Shown here one piece after another: positions 43,693-55,322 of a stretch of 64,000 nt of DNA. The first letter of the stretch is position 1, and each line of letters starts with the position of its first letter. Source of the DNA: Pseudaestuariivita rosea (GTDB taxonomy: Bacteria > Pseudomonadota > Alphaproteobacteria > Rhodobacterales > Rhodobacteraceae); assembly GCF_017592335.1 (NCBI RefSeq), contig NZ_JACNMP010000002.1, forward strand, positions 1 through 64,000. The letters run 5' to 3'. A program made the translations under genes and the position numbers. The notes below the pieces were generated by a model that saw only the letters and a list, made by a program, of their open reading frames with translations, made no database searches and had not been told where the DNA came from.

Positions 43693-44514
43693 ATGTTCGA
43701 CACACAGACTTCCCAATCGCTTCAGCGCACACGCGGGCGCGCCCATGTGGGCGTGCAGGCCAAAGGCGGGCGCACTGTGCTGCGGGACCTGCATCAGTCA
43801 GGCTCGGCCAAGGCCTTTCTGCCCAATGTCCATGATCCAGTGCCCGAGGTCGTGTTTCTGAACACCGCGGGCGGGCTGACCGGGGGCGATCACCTGATAT
43901 TCCAGATTGATGTCGCCCCAAATGCGCAGCTGGTGGCGACAACCCAAACGGCCGAGCGCGCCTATGCCAGCCCCGGCGGTGTCGCGCGGCTGGATGTTCA
44001 GATCACGGTCGGGCAGGGTGCATCGCTGGACTGGCTGCCACAGGAAACGATCCTGTTCGACGGCGCGGCCCTGGCCCGGCAAACCCGCGTTGACCTGGCC
44101 GATGACGCCCGCTTTCTGTTCGTCGAAACCATCGTTCTGGGCCGCGCCGCCATGGGCGAAACGGTCGACACCCTGCAGTTCACCGATCACCGTCAGATCA
44201 CCCGCGCGGGCCGTTCTGAGATGATCGAACCCCTGCGCATCACCACCGACACCCTGACAGACCGCCAGAACCCCGCCACACTGGCGGGCCACCGCGCGTT
44301 CACCACCATTGCGTTGCTGGCCCCCGATGCCGCTGACCATCTGCCCAAAGTGCGCGCCGCATTGCCCGCGGACATCCCCGCCGCGGCCTCGGCCTGGGAC
44401 GGCAAATGCGTGATCCGGATGATGGCCAGTGACGCTTTTCCCTTGCGTCAGGCGACGGCTTTGGTTCTCAATACCCTTAGAACGGCCCCCCTGCCGCGGG
44501 TCTGGCAATTGTAG
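43693..44514 (+). CDS. ureD: Urease accessory protein UreD
   Basis: 273 residues from the ATG at 43693. UreD features: [48 protein letters not shown] and GRAAMGETV. UreD forms the scaffold with UreF and UreG that loads nickel into urease. A start at 43621 would run into the structured repeat and is rejected. First gene of the urease cluster, 9 bp before ureA. Confidence 0.93.
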   Translation: MFDTQTSQSLQRTRGRAHVGVQAKGGRTVLRDLHQSGSAKAFLPNVHDPVPEVVFLNTAGGLTGGDHLIFQIDVAPNAQLVATTQTAERAYASPGGVARLDVQITVGQGASLDWLPQETILFDGAALARQTRVDLADDARFLFVETIVLGRAAMGETVDTLQFTDHRQITRAGRSEMIEPLRITTDTLTDRQNPATLAGHRAFTTIALLAPDAADHLPKVRAALPADIPAAASAWDGKCVIRMMASDAFPLRQATALVLNTLRTAPLPRVWQL

Positions 44515-44522
44515 GAGAGCGC

Positions 44523-44825
44523 ATGAACCTGACCCCACGTGAAAAAGACAAACTGCTGGTCAGCCTGGCCGCCATGGTCGCCCGCGGCCGTCTGGAACGT
44601 GGTGTCAAGCTGAACCACCCCGAGGCAATCGCTCTGATCACCGATTTCGTGGTCGAAGGCGCCCGCGATGGCCGGTCCGTCGCCGATCTGATGGAGGCCG
44701 GCGCCCATGTCATCACCGCAGATCAGTGCATGCCCGGTATCCCCGAAATGATCCACGACGTGCAGGTCGAAGCCACATTCCCCGATGGCACCAAACTGGT
44801 GACCGTTCATCATCCCATTCGCTAG
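44523..44825 (+). CDS. ureA: Urease subunit gamma
   Basis: 100 residues, [20 protein letters not shown] through [12 protein letters not shown], the full length of bacterial UreA. Structural subunit of urease, which hydrolyses urea to ammonia and carbamate. AGGAGAGC precedes the start. Confidence 0.96.
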   Translation: MNLTPREKDKLLVSLAAMVARGRLERGVKLNHPEAIALITDFVVEGARDGRSVADLMEAGAHVITADQCMPGIPEMIHDVQVEATFPDGTKLVTVHHPIR

Positions 44826-44840
44826 CAAAGGAATTCAGCC

Positions 44841-45143
44841 ATGCTTGGAAGTCTTATTGTCGGAGTAATCGCAGGCTATCTGGTGCCCGTGATCGAACCC
44901 AAACTGAAAGCCTTCATGGAAAAGGTCGCATTGTCCGAGGTCAAGCTGGACCCCAACGAATTCGACCTGCTGACGCTGATTGTCATGCTGATCGCGGGCG
45001 CTGCGTTTTGTGGGGTGTTCGGGATTGATACCTCGGCGTTTTTGCTGGTTGTGGGCGCGGGCGTGGGTCTGTTCGGCAAGCGGATTTCAGATTTCGTGGT
45101 GCAGAAAGTCATCCGCGCCGAACGCACGCGGGAAGACGCATGA
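44841..45143 (+). CDS. Small membrane protein between ureA and ureB
   Basis: 100 residues with an N-terminal hydrophobic segment (about 2 to 18) and two adjacent helices (about 43 to 60 and 62 to 77), ending in a basic tail ([12 protein letters not shown]). It overlaps ureB by 4 bp, so it is translated as part of the urease operon. No family recognised. A membrane tether or a urea/nickel-related role is conceivable but unsupported. Confidence 0.75.
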   Translation: MLGSLIVGVIAGYLVPVIEPKLKAFMEKVALSEVKLDPNEFDLLTLIVMLIAGAAFCGVFGIDTSAFLLVVGAGVGLFGKRISDFVVQKVIRAERTREDA

Positions 45144-45448
45144 TCCCCGGCCAGGTCTTCCCGGCTAAGGGCGAGATCACCCTGAACGACGGGGCCGAGG
45201 TGATCGTGCTGACGGTGTCAAACACGGGCGACCGGCCTATTCAGGTGGGCAGCCATTATCACTTTGCCGAAACCAATCCGGGACTGTCTTTTGACCGAGA
45301 CGCCGCCCGCGGCCTGCGCCTGGACATCGCGGCGGGCACGGCCGTGCGGTTCGAACCCGGCCAAACCCGCGAGGTCCGCCTGGTCCCCCTACGCGGCGCC
45401 CGCCGAGTGTTCGGGTTTAATGCCAAGGTGATGGGGGCGTTGGAGTGA
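45140..45448 (+). CDS. ureB: Urease subunit beta
   Basis: 102 residues, [18 protein letters not shown] to [12 protein letters not shown], with the family core [19 protein letters not shown]. Full-length beta subunit. Between it and ureC lies a 158-bp gap containing an inverted copy of the structured repeat. Confidence 0.96.
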   Translation: MIPGQVFPAKGEITLNDGAEVIVLTVSNTGDRPIQVGSHYHFAETNPGLSFDRDAARGLRLDIAAGTAVRFEPGQTREVRLVPLRGARRVFGFNAKVMGALE

Positions 45449-45489
45449 GTTTGGTAGTCACGACGTTTTTTCTATCGGTAACAGAACCT

Positions 45490-45568
45490 GCCCGGTGGGC
45501 ACCACCGGGCCGCGCCGACCCGCCCCCATGGGCGGCGCGATTGCGCCACCCTCGGGCCGGCGCTGCCC
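45490..45568 (-). repeat. GC-rich structured repeat, copy 2 (inverted, inside urease operon)
   Basis: Reverse-complement orientation of the element: starts GCCCGGTGGGCACCACCGGG and ends CTCGGGCCGGCGCTGCCC. It lies between ureB and ureC, so the transcript must read through a strong hairpin. It lacks the GCTGAAAGC segment of copies 3 and 4. Confidence 0.7.
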
Positions 45569-45606
45569 TAAGTGCATAAATCAGACAGACGAGGGAGCAC
45601 CAAGAA

Positions 45607-47316
45607 ATGCCCGCAAAAATATCCCGCGCGACTTATGCTGATATGTTTGGCCCCACCACGGGCGACAAAGTCCGGCTGGCCGACACCGACCTGATCATCG
45701 AGGTCGAACGCGACCTGACCACCTACGGTGAAGAGGTCAAGTTCGGCGGCGGTAAGGTGATCCGTGACGGGATGGGGCAGTCTCAGGTCACACGGGCCGA
45801 CGGGGCGGTGGACACGGTGATCACGAACGCCTTGATCGTCGACCACACGGGCATCTACAAGGCGGATGTCGGCCTGAAAGACGGGCAGATCCACAAGATC
45901 GGCAAGGCGGGCAACCCGGATACGCAACCGGGTGTCGACATCATCATCGGCCCCGGAACCGAGGCCATCGCGGGCGAGGGCAAGATCCTGACCGCGGGCG
46001 GCTTTGATGCGCATATCCACTTTATCTGCCCGCAGCAGATCGAGGATGCCTTGCATTCCGGCCTGACTACGATGCTGGGCGGCGGCACCGGGCCCGCGCA
46101 CGGCACGCTGGCCACCACCTGCACGCCGGGGCCGTGGCATATCGGGCGGATGCTGCAGGCTTTGGATGCCTTTCCCATGAACGTCGGCCTGTCCAGCAAG
46201 GGCAACGCCAGCCAACCCGCGGCTTTGGTTGAGATGGTCAACGCCGGTGCCTGCGCCATGAAGCTGCACGAAGATTGGGGCACCACGCCTGCCGCCATCG
46301 ATTGCTGCCTGTCTGTGGCTGATGATATGGATGTGCAGGTGATGATCCACACCGACACGCTGAACGAAAGCGGCTTTGTCGAAAACACCATCGCCGCGAT
46401 GAAGGGCCGGACGATCCACGCCTTCCATACCGAGGGCGCAGGCGGCGGGCACGCGCCCGACATCATCAAGGTCTGCGGGCTGGACCATGTGATCCCAAGT
46501 TCCACCAACCCGACGCGGCCCTATACAGTGAATACTCTGGAAGAGCATCTGGATATGCTCATGGTCTGCCACCACCTGGATAAGTCCATCCCCGAAGATG
46601 TGGCCTTTGCCGAAAGCCGCATCCGCAAGGAAACCATTGCGGCCGAAGATATCCTGCACGACATGGGCGCGTTTTCGATCATCGCGTCCGATAGCCAGGC
46701 CATGGGCCGCGTGGGCGAGGTGATCATCCGCACATGGCAGACCGCCCATAAAATGAAGGTCCAGCGCGGGCGTTTGGCTGAGGAAGCGGGCGACAACGAC
46801 AACCTGCGTGTCCGCCGCTATATCGCGAAATATACAATCAACCCCGCGATCGCCCATGGGATCAGCACGCATATCGGGTCGATTGAGGAAGGTAAGCGCG
46901 CCGACCTATGCCTGTGGAGCCCTGCATTTTTCGGGGTGAAGCCCGAGATGGTGCTGATCGGCGGCACCATTGCTTGTGCGCAGATGGGTGATCCGAATGC
47001 GTCGATCCCGACGCCTCAGCCCGTCTACACCCGGCCTATGTTCGGGGCTTTTGGGCGGTCGGTCGAAAACTCTGCCGTGACCTTCGTGTCAGGTGCCGCG
47101 CAGGCGGCGGATATCGGCGGGCAACTGGGGCTGGCGAAATCCACGCTTGCGGTCGAACGCACCCGCGGGATCGGTAAAAAAGACATGATCCTGAACGACG
47201 CCACACCCGAGGTTGAGGTGAACCCCGAAACCTACGAAGTGCGGGCCAATGGTCAGTTGCTGACCTGCGAGCCCGCCAAAGAACTGCCCATGGCACAGCG
47301 GTATTTCTTGTTTTGA
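45607..47316 (+). CDS. ureC: Urease subunit alpha
   Basis: 569 residues. Active-site features: nickel ligands in GGFDAHIHF (HxH), carbamylated Lys in [35 protein letters not shown], the flap Cys-His in MVCHHLDKS, and [12 protein letters not shown]. Catalyses urea hydrolysis with UreA and UreB. Confidence 0.97.
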   Translation: MPAKISRATYADMFGPTTGDKVRLADTDLIIEVERDLTTYGEEVKFGGGKVIRDGMGQSQVTRADGAVDTVITNALIVDHTGIYKADVGLKDGQIHKIGKAGNPDTQPGVDIIIGPGTEAIAGEGKILTAGGFDAHIHFICPQQIEDALHSGLTTMLGGGTGPAHGTLATTCTPGPWHIGRMLQALDAFPMNVGLSSKGNASQPAALVEMVNAGACAMKLHEDWGTTPAAIDCCLSVADDMDVQVMIHTDTLNESGFVENTIAAMKGRTIHAFHTEGAGGGHAPDIIKVCGLDHVIPSSTNPTRPYTVNTLEEHLDMLMVCHHLDKSIPEDVAFAESRIRKETIAAEDILHDMGAFSIIASDSQAMGRVGEVIIRTWQTAHKMKVQRGRLAEEAGDNDNLRVRRYIAKYTINPAIAHGISTHIGSIEEGKRADLCLWSPAFFGVKPEMVLIGGTIACAQMGDPNASIPTPQPVYTRPMFGAFGRSVENSAVTFVSGAAQAADIGGQLGLAKSTLAVERTRGIGKKDMILNDATPEVEVNPETYEVRANGQLLTCEPAKELPMAQRYFLF

Positions 47317-47322
47317 ATTGGG

Positions 47323-47916
47323 TTGACAATGGAAATAATTATAAAAGTCATTTTGTTTCCATTTCAGCTTCTGTCCTTGGTAATTAACCTTGTATTGAAT
47401 CTGATCTTCATGCCCCTCGAATGGATTGTGCGCCGTATATTGAACCGTCCACTACCTAATGCCAGATACATGGCAGTTTTTATAGATCATTATGAGGATT
47501 TTGACTTCTACGGTACCCGCGAAGAATGGGAAAAAAGCTGCCAGGGTGTGTCGGACGAAGCTGTTGAGCTATTTGCAATGCATTGGGCGCATCTGGAAAT
47601 TGCCAATGGCGGTATATGGCAATTCTTCTTCAATTCAACGGGAACAATTGCACCGGAAGCCGTTAAAGGATTTGAAAGAATAGGATTGCAGCAAGCGGCC
47701 CATCAATTGCAGCAGGCGATGGATAAATTTCCGAACGGTTATGAGCTCGACAGTGAAAAGCGTCGTGAGATTGTCGAGGAAATTGATCCCGACGGACTGC
47801 TCTTTGAAAATGAAAGCGACTATTTCTACAATCACGTTTGTAACTTGGAATGGCTTGGCCCACCACAATACTTCGAAGCGGCCAATGCATATTACGACGC
47901 GCGACAACATGCCTGA
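47323..47916 (+). CDS. DUF4375-like protein with N-terminal membrane segment
   Basis: 197 residues. Residues about 3 to 36 are hydrophobic (membrane anchor). The rest has HLEIANGGIWQFFFNSTGT followed by APEAVKGFERIGLQQAA, the pattern of DUF4375 (DMP19-like) proteins. It starts only 6 bp after ureC, in the place where ureE/F/G often sit, but is unlike them. Function unknown. More A/T-rich than the urease genes, suggesting later insertion. Confidence 0.65.
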   Translation: MTMEIIIKVILFPFQLLSLVINLVLNLIFMPLEWIVRRILNRPLPNARYMAVFIDHYEDFDFYGTREEWEKSCQGVSDEAVELFAMHWAHLEIANGGIWQFFFNSTGTIAPEAVKGFERIGLQQAAHQLQQAMDKFPNGYELDSEKRREIVEEIDPDGLLFENESDYFYNHVCNLEWLGPPQYFEAANAYYDARQHA

Positions 47917-47991
47917 CTTTCGGTTCTAAGTCGCCAAGATTTTCAGATCCAACCGCGTCTTACTTGTACTGACCGTGAGAGGAGACTGGAT

Positions 47992-48420
47992 TTGAAACGA
48001 TTTTACGCACTTGCAGCAGTGATCTTTTGTACCATGGGCATGCCCGCCTATTCCCTAAGCTGCGACACCCCGGATATTCTGTCGCTTGCCCAGGCGGCGC
48101 TGGAAGACGACCGGATCAGTATTGTGATAGGGCAGATCAGCAGTGATGACTGGGTGTTTCGTGGGGGTGTCATCGGGGCTGATGCAGATCAACCGGTGAC
48201 ATTTTTTATACCTGAAGATAGCCGTATCGCAGAAGAGAGTGCGATCTGGGGCACAGGTCCATTCCTGCTTACGGACCGCCGTTTGATTGGCCCGGTTTTG
48301 TTGTATCCGTCGGCGGGCTATAGATTTGATCTGGGGCTATGCGCGCCCAACATGATATATGAGCCAACCGAGCAGCTTATTGCACAAGTGCGCCTTTGCC
48401 TGTCTGGCGGGCAATGCTAG
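47992..48420 (+). CDS. Small secreted protein, unknown
   Basis: 142 residues from the TTG at 47992, behind GAGAGGAG. N-terminal signal peptide (KRFYALAAVIFCTMGMPAYS), then about 120 residues of mixed strands with three Cys near the C-terminus (LGLCAPN, RLCLSGGQC). No family recognised. Probably periplasmic with disulfides. Confidence 0.65.
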   Translation: MKRFYALAAVIFCTMGMPAYSLSCDTPDILSLAQAALEDDRISIVIGQISSDDWVFRGGVIGADADQPVTFFIPEDSRIAEESAIWGTGPFLLTDRRLIGPVLLYPSAGYRFDLGLCAPNMIYEPTEQLIAQVRLCLSGGQC

Positions 48421-48678
48421 CTATGCGCGAGTTAATATTTTACAAAAATATCTATGCGTGTATTTTCAATGATTTTGCTGCATTTACAACCACATGGCTT
48501 AAAATACTTCTAGGCAAAACTGTGGCATTTCGACATAATGTTGCCACTTTATAGGGGCGTTGGCGTTGTCGATTTGACTCGGTCTTATCGAGGGTCGTTA
48601 ACTGCATTTGTCTGCTGATCCTAAGATGTCACGGCAAGATGACTGTGACGGCGGATCCGCTTGGGGGACTGTTGTGCG

Positions 48679-49557
48679 ATGAAAACCGGTCGTTTGATTT
48701 TGAATCTGATTGCGGCTCCTGTCGGGGGGCTGATGGTTCTGCTGTATGCATTACCATATATCCTGCTGCTTGTTGCAGTGTTGTATTTTGCGCCATCGCT
48801 GCAGTTGTCTGATGCCGCAACAACGGCGGTGACCGATGTAACGGGGCCGATCGCATCGGCCGTCGGAGCGCAGCCGGATGCTGTAACGGCCACGACGATC
48901 CAAATGGTTGTTGTGACTATTGCCATAGGTTTTGCGGCTTTGCTGCTGGCCTTTCAACTGCACAGGATTGCGGGTCGTGTTATCGATATCGATGGCTATG
49001 GTCGACCGTTGAATTACATCTGGCCCAATTTGCCATGGCTGCCGACGGCGGGGTTGGCCTTTGTTCTTTTGGCATCTCTGGTTGGGTATGTGCTGTCGAC
49101 GAATATTACCATACTGGGTTTGGGCGAACTGAGACTTCAGGCGTTTTCAACCATCGTATCAACAGATCTGCAGGCCTATCTTATGTCTTTGCCAACACAG
49201 GCTGTGTTTGTCTGTGCGGCATTGTTTTTCGGCCTGACAGGTTTGTCCGGCATCAAGCGCGCGGGCTATTTGCAAGGTGTACGCACCTTTGCGCGCGGGT
49301 TTTCGGCTATTCTGATCCTTGCCTTCATCTATACCGCGCTGGTCGCGTCTGCGTCTTACTTTGTCCAGACCACGATGCTGCCGGCCTTTAATGTCGGAGC
49401 CTATCCGCGGCTGTGGGCTGCTGGTGTTGAACTGCTGCTGGTGTCGGGCATGTTGTCGTTTGCCTGCGCTGCCTGGTTCAAGCGCATGACGACAATCGCT
49501 TATGCCGGAACCAACAGCGATATGGAACGGCGCCTGTTTCAGGGCTATGTTGGCTGA
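48679..49557 (+). CDS. Polytopic membrane protein of unknown function
   Basis: 292 residues from the ATG at 48679. About six hydrophobic helices: 8 to 40, 74 to 95, 119 to 140, 171 to 190, 206 to 230 and 248 to 265. No catalytic motif recognised. Stands alone in a 258-bp upstream gap of AT-rich DNA. Could be a channel or regulator; nothing supports either. Confidence 0.6.
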   Translation: MKTGRLILNLIAAPVGGLMVLLYALPYILLLVAVLYFAPSLQLSDAATTAVTDVTGPIASAVGAQPDAVTATTIQMVVVTIAIGFAALLLAFQLHRIAGRVIDIDGYGRPLNYIWPNLPWLPTAGLAFVLLASLVGYVLSTNITILGLGELRLQAFSTIVSTDLQAYLMSLPTQAVFVCAALFFGLTGLSGIKRAGYLQGVRTFARGFSAILILAFIYTALVASASYFVQTTMLPAFNVGAYPRLWAAGVELLLVSGMLSFACAAWFKRMTTIAYAGTNSDMERRLFQGYVG

Positions 49558-50000
49558 TCAAACGCCCTTGGCCCCGCGTGGCCGGTCCGGCTGCAGGGGG
49601 TTGGGGCTGATGATTATAAGAAAGGTGGCGCCACCGTCTTTGGGTTGGTTTTGCCAGAAAGGGGCGCTACTCCCCCGCTTTCAAGTCTCATGCATGATCT
49701 TTCAGGCGGCTTGCACTGTGGGTCGTAAATCCGCAGCGCAAGTTCTGGAAAAACCATTTCCTTGGTTCGACGTCGTGGGATCGGGTTTTAGACGAGAAAT
49801 GCTAACGCCTGCTTAGGGCGGCGTACGGTGGGATTATGAGTATTTTTGCCAAGAAGAAGTGAAGTGCATTACTGGGCTCCGCCTGTTCGGGCTTGAAACG
49901 CTACCCCAAAGCGTTTCCGAGACGGCACTTATCCTTCTTCTTGGTCCAAATACTCAACGATACAGGTTTTTCAACCTTTGAATTTTCAGGGCGAATTGAG
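49558..50000. other. Intergenic stretch with long inverted repeat
   Basis: 443 bp without a convincing gene. The main feature is the inverted repeat at 49838 to 49955. A short AAACGCT/AGCGTTT hairpin lies between the arms. Confidence 0.5.
49838..49955. repeat. Inverted repeat with GAGTATTT...CCAAGAAGAAG arms
   Basis: Left arm 49838 to 49867 reads GAGTATTTTTGCCAAGAAG then AAGTGAAGTGC. The right arm (49925 to 49955), on the other strand, reads GAGTATTTGGACCAAGAAG then AAGGATAAGTGC. About 30 bp per arm with few mismatches, 57 bp apart. I believe similar motifs recur between genes in this bacterial group, but I cannot check here. Confidence 0.65.
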
Positions 50001-50432
50001 TCAGGAGGCCATCAGGTGCCGAGGCCATTTGACGGTCAGGGCGTGCAGGATCAGCATCATGACAAGCCATGGCACAACGGTTATCGGATAGCTGATCATA
50101 GCGTCAGCCACCGCCATGATGCCGACCAGCGCGCCAAAGGTGATGCTGAAGGCCGCACCTCCGACTGCAGCGCCGATGGTTGTGGCCAGAATGCCGCCCC
50201 CAAGCGCCCACAGCAAGCCCGACCCACCGGACCGGCCAAAAGTCCAGGCAGAACTCAGGCCGCCCGCAAAACCGCCCGCAAAAGCAGCCATCAGAAACAG
50301 CGGTGGGTCAGGCAGATAGAATGCATCCCATTTAACGTGCAGGATTTGCATGATGACCCCAAAGCCCAGGCCAATCAATCCCATGCCAAGACTGATGTTC
50401 AATGTACGCCGTGTCGTGAAATAGCCGGTCAT
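50001..50432 (-). CDS. Small membrane protein, unknown
   Basis: 143 residues with four hydrophobic helices, Gly/Ala-rich (FAGGFAGGLSS, GGGILATTIGAAVGGAAFS). No family recognised. Downstream neighbour of the inverted repeat, alone on its strand. Confidence 0.6.
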   Translation of the reverse strand: MTGYFTTRRTLNISLGMGLIGLGFGVIMQILHVKWDAFYLPDPPLFLMAAFAGGFAGGLSSAWTFGRSGGSGLLWALGGGILATTIGAAVGGAAFSITFGALVGIMAVADAMISYPITVVPWLVMMLILHALTVKWPRHLMAS

Positions 50433-50537
50433 ATCTGTCCCCTTTTTTGACAGATATGACGCCGCGGCCTGCAGACCCCGTATGTGGTTTGTGCAGGGCT
50501 TGTGCAGATCAACTTGAGTAAGTTCAAAATGAACTGC

Positions 50538-51359
50538 TTAATCACCAGATTTATTGCAAGATTTTTCTGAAAGAGTTTTGATGTTACGGGTCGCCCTTTC
50601 GATCAGAATAGGGTCCTCTGTTTGTTTGGCGTGCTGTAAAGCGCGTTCGAGGTATTCGTTTGCTTCGTCGTACCGGCCCGCCTCAAAGGCAACGACACCC
50701 AATTGGAAAAGAAACTCGTTTATACCATCCTTGTCTTCATGTATTTCACTAAGTTTCAAAGCCCTTCGCAAGACATTCGGAGCCTCATCGTAGCGGTGAA
50801 GTTCGTAATAATTCTGTGCGATATTTGTAAGAACTTTCTTAAGTTCATAACCTTTTGAACCGAAAAGGCGCTCCTCAACGGCAAGAACACTTTTGTTGAC
50901 TTGCAAAGCGTCTGTGAACCGGCCAACTTCGTGTAGGCAAAATGCCAGTGTTCCATTAATGATAGCTATTGTATCTTCAGATATGGATGATGATGGTTCC
51001 GAATTTGCTAAAATAGTTTCAATGAGATCAATGGCTTCGGCGTATTGGCCCAACTCTGTATAATTCGTAACAAGTGCGTAGCGTGTGTTCAGTACGACAT
51101 CTGCGGCCAAGAATGGTTCTTTATCATTATATTTCAGAGCTTTGAAATACCCGTCGTTTGATAATGCATATTTGTGCTGACGCTTGTAGATATAGCCGCG
51201 TAGATAGGCGATTTCAGCGCCCTCACGGTGATCAAGGGCTTTAGCATCACAATTGTTTTCAAGTTCACTGATCTCGGCCAGACATTCCGATGGAGAAAAG
51301 AAACCGGAAGTATTCCAAAGACGTTCCCGTATACTGATAAGCTTGTCCAAGTTGCTCAT
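50538..51359 (-). CDS. TPR-repeat protein
   Basis: 273 residues, almost all helical, in repeating units of about 34 to 42 residues (YTELGQYAEAIDLIETILAN, LHEVGRFTDALQVNKSVLAV, YYELHRYDEAPNVLRRALKL, AFEAGRYDEANEYLERALQH). These are tetratricopeptide repeats that mediate protein contacts. No other domain or signal peptide. The partner is unknown. A/T-richer than neighbours, so possibly acquired. Confidence 0.8.
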   Translation of the reverse strand: MSNLDKLISIRERLWNTSGFFSPSECLAEISELENNCDAKALDHREGAEIAYLRGYIYKRQHKYALSNDGYFKALKYNDKEPFLAADVVLNTRYALVTNYTELGQYAEAIDLIETILANSEPSSSISEDTIAIINGTLAFCLHEVGRFTDALQVNKSVLAVEERLFGSKGYELKKVLTNIAQNYYELHRYDEAPNVLRRALKLSEIHEDKDGINEFLFQLGVVAFEAGRYDEANEYLERALQHAKQTEDPILIERATRNIKTLSEKSCNKSGD

Positions 51360-51384
51360 TTTTTTTGCCGCTTTTTAGAAAATA

Positions 51385-53013
<1,629 letters not shown>

Positions 53014-53014
53014 G

Positions 53015-54139
53015 TCAGCGGTCCTTTGGGTCAAGTGCGTCGCGCAGGCCATCGCCCAGGAAGTTCAGCGCGAACAGTAGAATGGTCAGCGCCAGCGCGG
53101 GATAGATCAGCAGATAGGGCGTGCCCTGAATGTCGCGCGATCCTTCGGAAATCATCAGCCCTAGTGAGGTCAGCGGGTTCTGCACGCCCAGCCCCAGGAA
53201 CGACAGAAAGGATTCCAGCAAGATCACCTTGGGCACCATCAGCGTGGTGTAGACGATCACCGGGCCAAGGGTGTTGGGGATGATGTGGCGTTTCACGATC
53301 GAGATCGGCCTGACGCCCATTGCCTCGGCTGCGCTGACGAATTCTCGCCTGCGCAATGACAGGGTCTGACCGCGCACAATCCTGGCCATATCTAGCCATT
53401 CAATCGCGCCGATGGCGATGAACATCAGAAAGACATTATTGCCGAAAAACACCACCAGCAGGATGACGAAAAAGATGAAGGGCAGCGAATAGAGGATATC
53501 GACAATGCGCATCATGATGTTGTCGGTCATGCCGCCTATAAAGCCCGCAATCGCGCCGTAAAGCACGCCGATGGCCAGCGCCACAACTGTTGCCGCCGCA
53601 CCGACAAGCAAGGATATGCGGATCGCAATCGCCAGACGGGCCAATTGGTCACGTCCGTTGGTGTCTGTGCCGAATATGAACAGATAACGGTTTACATCGG
53701 CCTGCATGGTCACGCGCAGATTGTCGTCTGACATTTCCAGAATGCGGGTGTTCGAAAAGATATCGGACCGGTCGATGTACCGCGTCACGCGTTCGTCCAT
53801 TTCACGCCGGGATGTGGCGGTGATGGTGATCGTGTCGCCGTCCAGCACGATCTCTTCGGCTTGCAGGCGCGATCTGGTCACAACCCTTTCTGCAGCGGGC
53901 ACAATTTCGTCCACGCGGGGGTAGCGTTCCAGACTGGCGGGTTCACGGGTGAAATCGCGGAAGGTCTGGTCATGGCCATAGGGCGTCATCATCGGCCCGA
54001 AGATGCCGATCAGCACATAGATGATTAGCACACCCAACGACACCATCGCCGCTTTGTTCTTGCGCAGGCGCAGCCAGGCCGTTGCCCAAAGCGAACGGCT
54101 GGTGCCAAGGTCAAGTTCGTCGATTTGTATATCAGCCAT
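53015..54139 (-). CDS. Oligopeptide ABC transporter permease (OppC-like)
   Basis: 374 residues. TM segment near 25 to 50, a large periplasmic insert (about 55 to 160) and then the permease core with EFVSAAEAMGVRPISIVKRH (EAA loop). Ends SLGLGVQNPLTSLGLMISEG and RDALDPKDR. YejE-like length. Partner of the adjacent OppB, ATPase and binding protein. Confidence 0.9.
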   Translation of the reverse strand: MADIQIDELDLGTSRSLWATAWLRLRKNKAAMVSLGVLIIYVLIGIFGPMMTPYGHDQTFRDFTREPASLERYPRVDEIVPAAERVVTRSRLQAEEIVLDGDTITITATSRREMDERVTRYIDRSDIFSNTRILEMSDDNLRVTMQADVNRYLFIFGTDTNGRDQLARLAIAIRISLLVGAAATVVALAIGVLYGAIAGFIGGMTDNIMMRIVDILYSLPFIFFVILLVVFFGNNVFLMFIAIGAIEWLDMARIVRGQTLSLRRREFVSAAEAMGVRPISIVKRHIIPNTLGPVIVYTTLMVPKVILLESFLSFLGLGVQNPLTSLGLMISEGSRDIQGTPYLLIYPALALTILLFALNFLGDGLRDALDPKDR

Positions 54140-54142
54140 GGG

Positions 54143-55066
54143 TCACTCGTAGCGGACGCGCGGATCAAGCGCGGCATAAAGGATGTCAACGATCAGGTTG
54201 AAGATCAGCACAAAGACCGCGATCACGATCACCGTGCCCATCACCAGCGTATAGTCACGGCTGAGCGCTGCGTTGACGAATTCACGTCCGATGCCGGGCA
54301 GGCCAAAGATCTGTTCGATCACGATGGACCCGGTCAGCAGGCCCGCGGCGGCGGGACCCAGGTAGGATACGGCGGGCAGGGCGGCGGCGCGCAGCGAGTG
54401 CGTCACAACGATCATCCGCGTGGGCAGGCCATAGGCGCGGGCCGTGCGCACGTGGTCCGAGCGCAGCGCCTCGATCATGGCGCCGCGGATCATTCGGGCG
54501 ATGACGGCGACTTGCGGCAGGGCCAGCGCGATGACGGGCATCACCAGATTGGCGGGCGCACCGCCGTTCCAGCCCCCCGCGGGCAGCAGGTTCAGCCAGA
54601 CGCCAAAGACCAGCGCCAGAAGGGGGGCGACAACGAAATTCGGCACTGTGATCCCAAAGGTGGCGGTGGCGACGACGGTATAATCGATCCAGCTGTTCTG
54701 ACGCAGGGCGGCGATGCAGCCCAGGATGCTGCCGAAAACAATCGCGGTCAGCAGCGCTAATGTGCCCAGAGTGATTGACGCAGGCAGACCAGCGGCCAGC
54801 AGTTCCTGCACGGAAAAGTCACGGCGGAAAAAGCTGGGGCCCATATCGCCCTGCAACAGGTTCCACAGATACAGGAAGTATTGCTGATAGAGCGGTTTAT
54901 CCAGGTGGAAGTAAGCGTTCAGGTTGGCCAAAACCGAAGGTTCCAGCGCGCGTTCGGCGTCAAAGGGGCCACCCGGCGCGATGCGGATCAGAAAGAACGC
55001 TGTGGTGACGATCAGAAATAACGTCGGTATGGCGCCGAGCAGACGGCGAAAGATATAGCGCAGCAT
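54143..55066 (-). CDS. Oligopeptide ABC transporter permease (OppB-like)
   Basis: 307 residues. N-terminal MLRYIFRRLLGAIPTLFLIV, then the EAA loop DHVRTARAYGLPTRMIVVTH and SIVIEQIFGLPGIGREFVNA, diagnostic of DppB/OppB permeases. Six hydrophobic helices. Starts 256 bp after the binding-protein stop, with a structured repeat in between, and ends 3 bp before OppC. Confidence 0.92.
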   Translation of the reverse strand: MLRYIFRRLLGAIPTLFLIVTTAFFLIRIAPGGPFDAERALEPSVLANLNAYFHLDKPLYQQYFLYLWNLLQGDMGPSFFRRDFSVQELLAAGLPASITLGTLALLTAIVFGSILGCIAALRQNSWIDYTVVATATFGITVPNFVVAPLLALVFGVWLNLLPAGGWNGGAPANLVMPVIALALPQVAVIARMIRGAMIEALRSDHVRTARAYGLPTRMIVVTHSLRAAALPAVSYLGPAAAGLLTGSIVIEQIFGLPGIGREFVNAALSRDYTLVMGTVIVIAVFVLIFNLIVDILYAALDPRVRYE

Positions 55067-55141
55067 GTGGGATGTCCGAGCAATGCTGCGGGCGATTGAG
55101 AGGGTAGGAATGGAACGCTGAAGTTCGTTTTTAAGATCAGA

Positions 55142-55254
55142 GGGCAGCGACCGTCCCGAGGGTGGGTGCTGAAAGCGCCCGCCCGTCGTGCTGTAAGCAC
55201 GCCTTTGGCGTGACGTGGGCGGGTCGGGCGCTGCCCGGTGGTGCCCACCGGGCG
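55142..55254 (+). repeat. GC-rich structured repeat, copy 3 (extended apical loop)
   Basis: Same ends as copy 1 (GGGCAGCGACCG to CCCACCGGGCG). The apical part holds an extra pair of small stems (GTGCT/AGCAC and CGCC/GGCG). Flanked by AGGAATGGAAC on the left and GTTCCATTCCT on the right, about 200 bp apart. It separates the binding protein from the oppBC genes. Confidence 0.75.
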
Positions 55255-55322
55255 GGTTCTTTGATCAACTTCCTTCAGAATTCCTGTTCCATTCCTTTTC
55301 GTAACGCCCGCGGCGGGTTTTA

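Noticed and set aside
45568-46872. 434-codon frame antisense to ureC
   Set aside because: High-GC codon-position shadow of a well-conserved enzyme gene; no domain recognised and no ribosome site.
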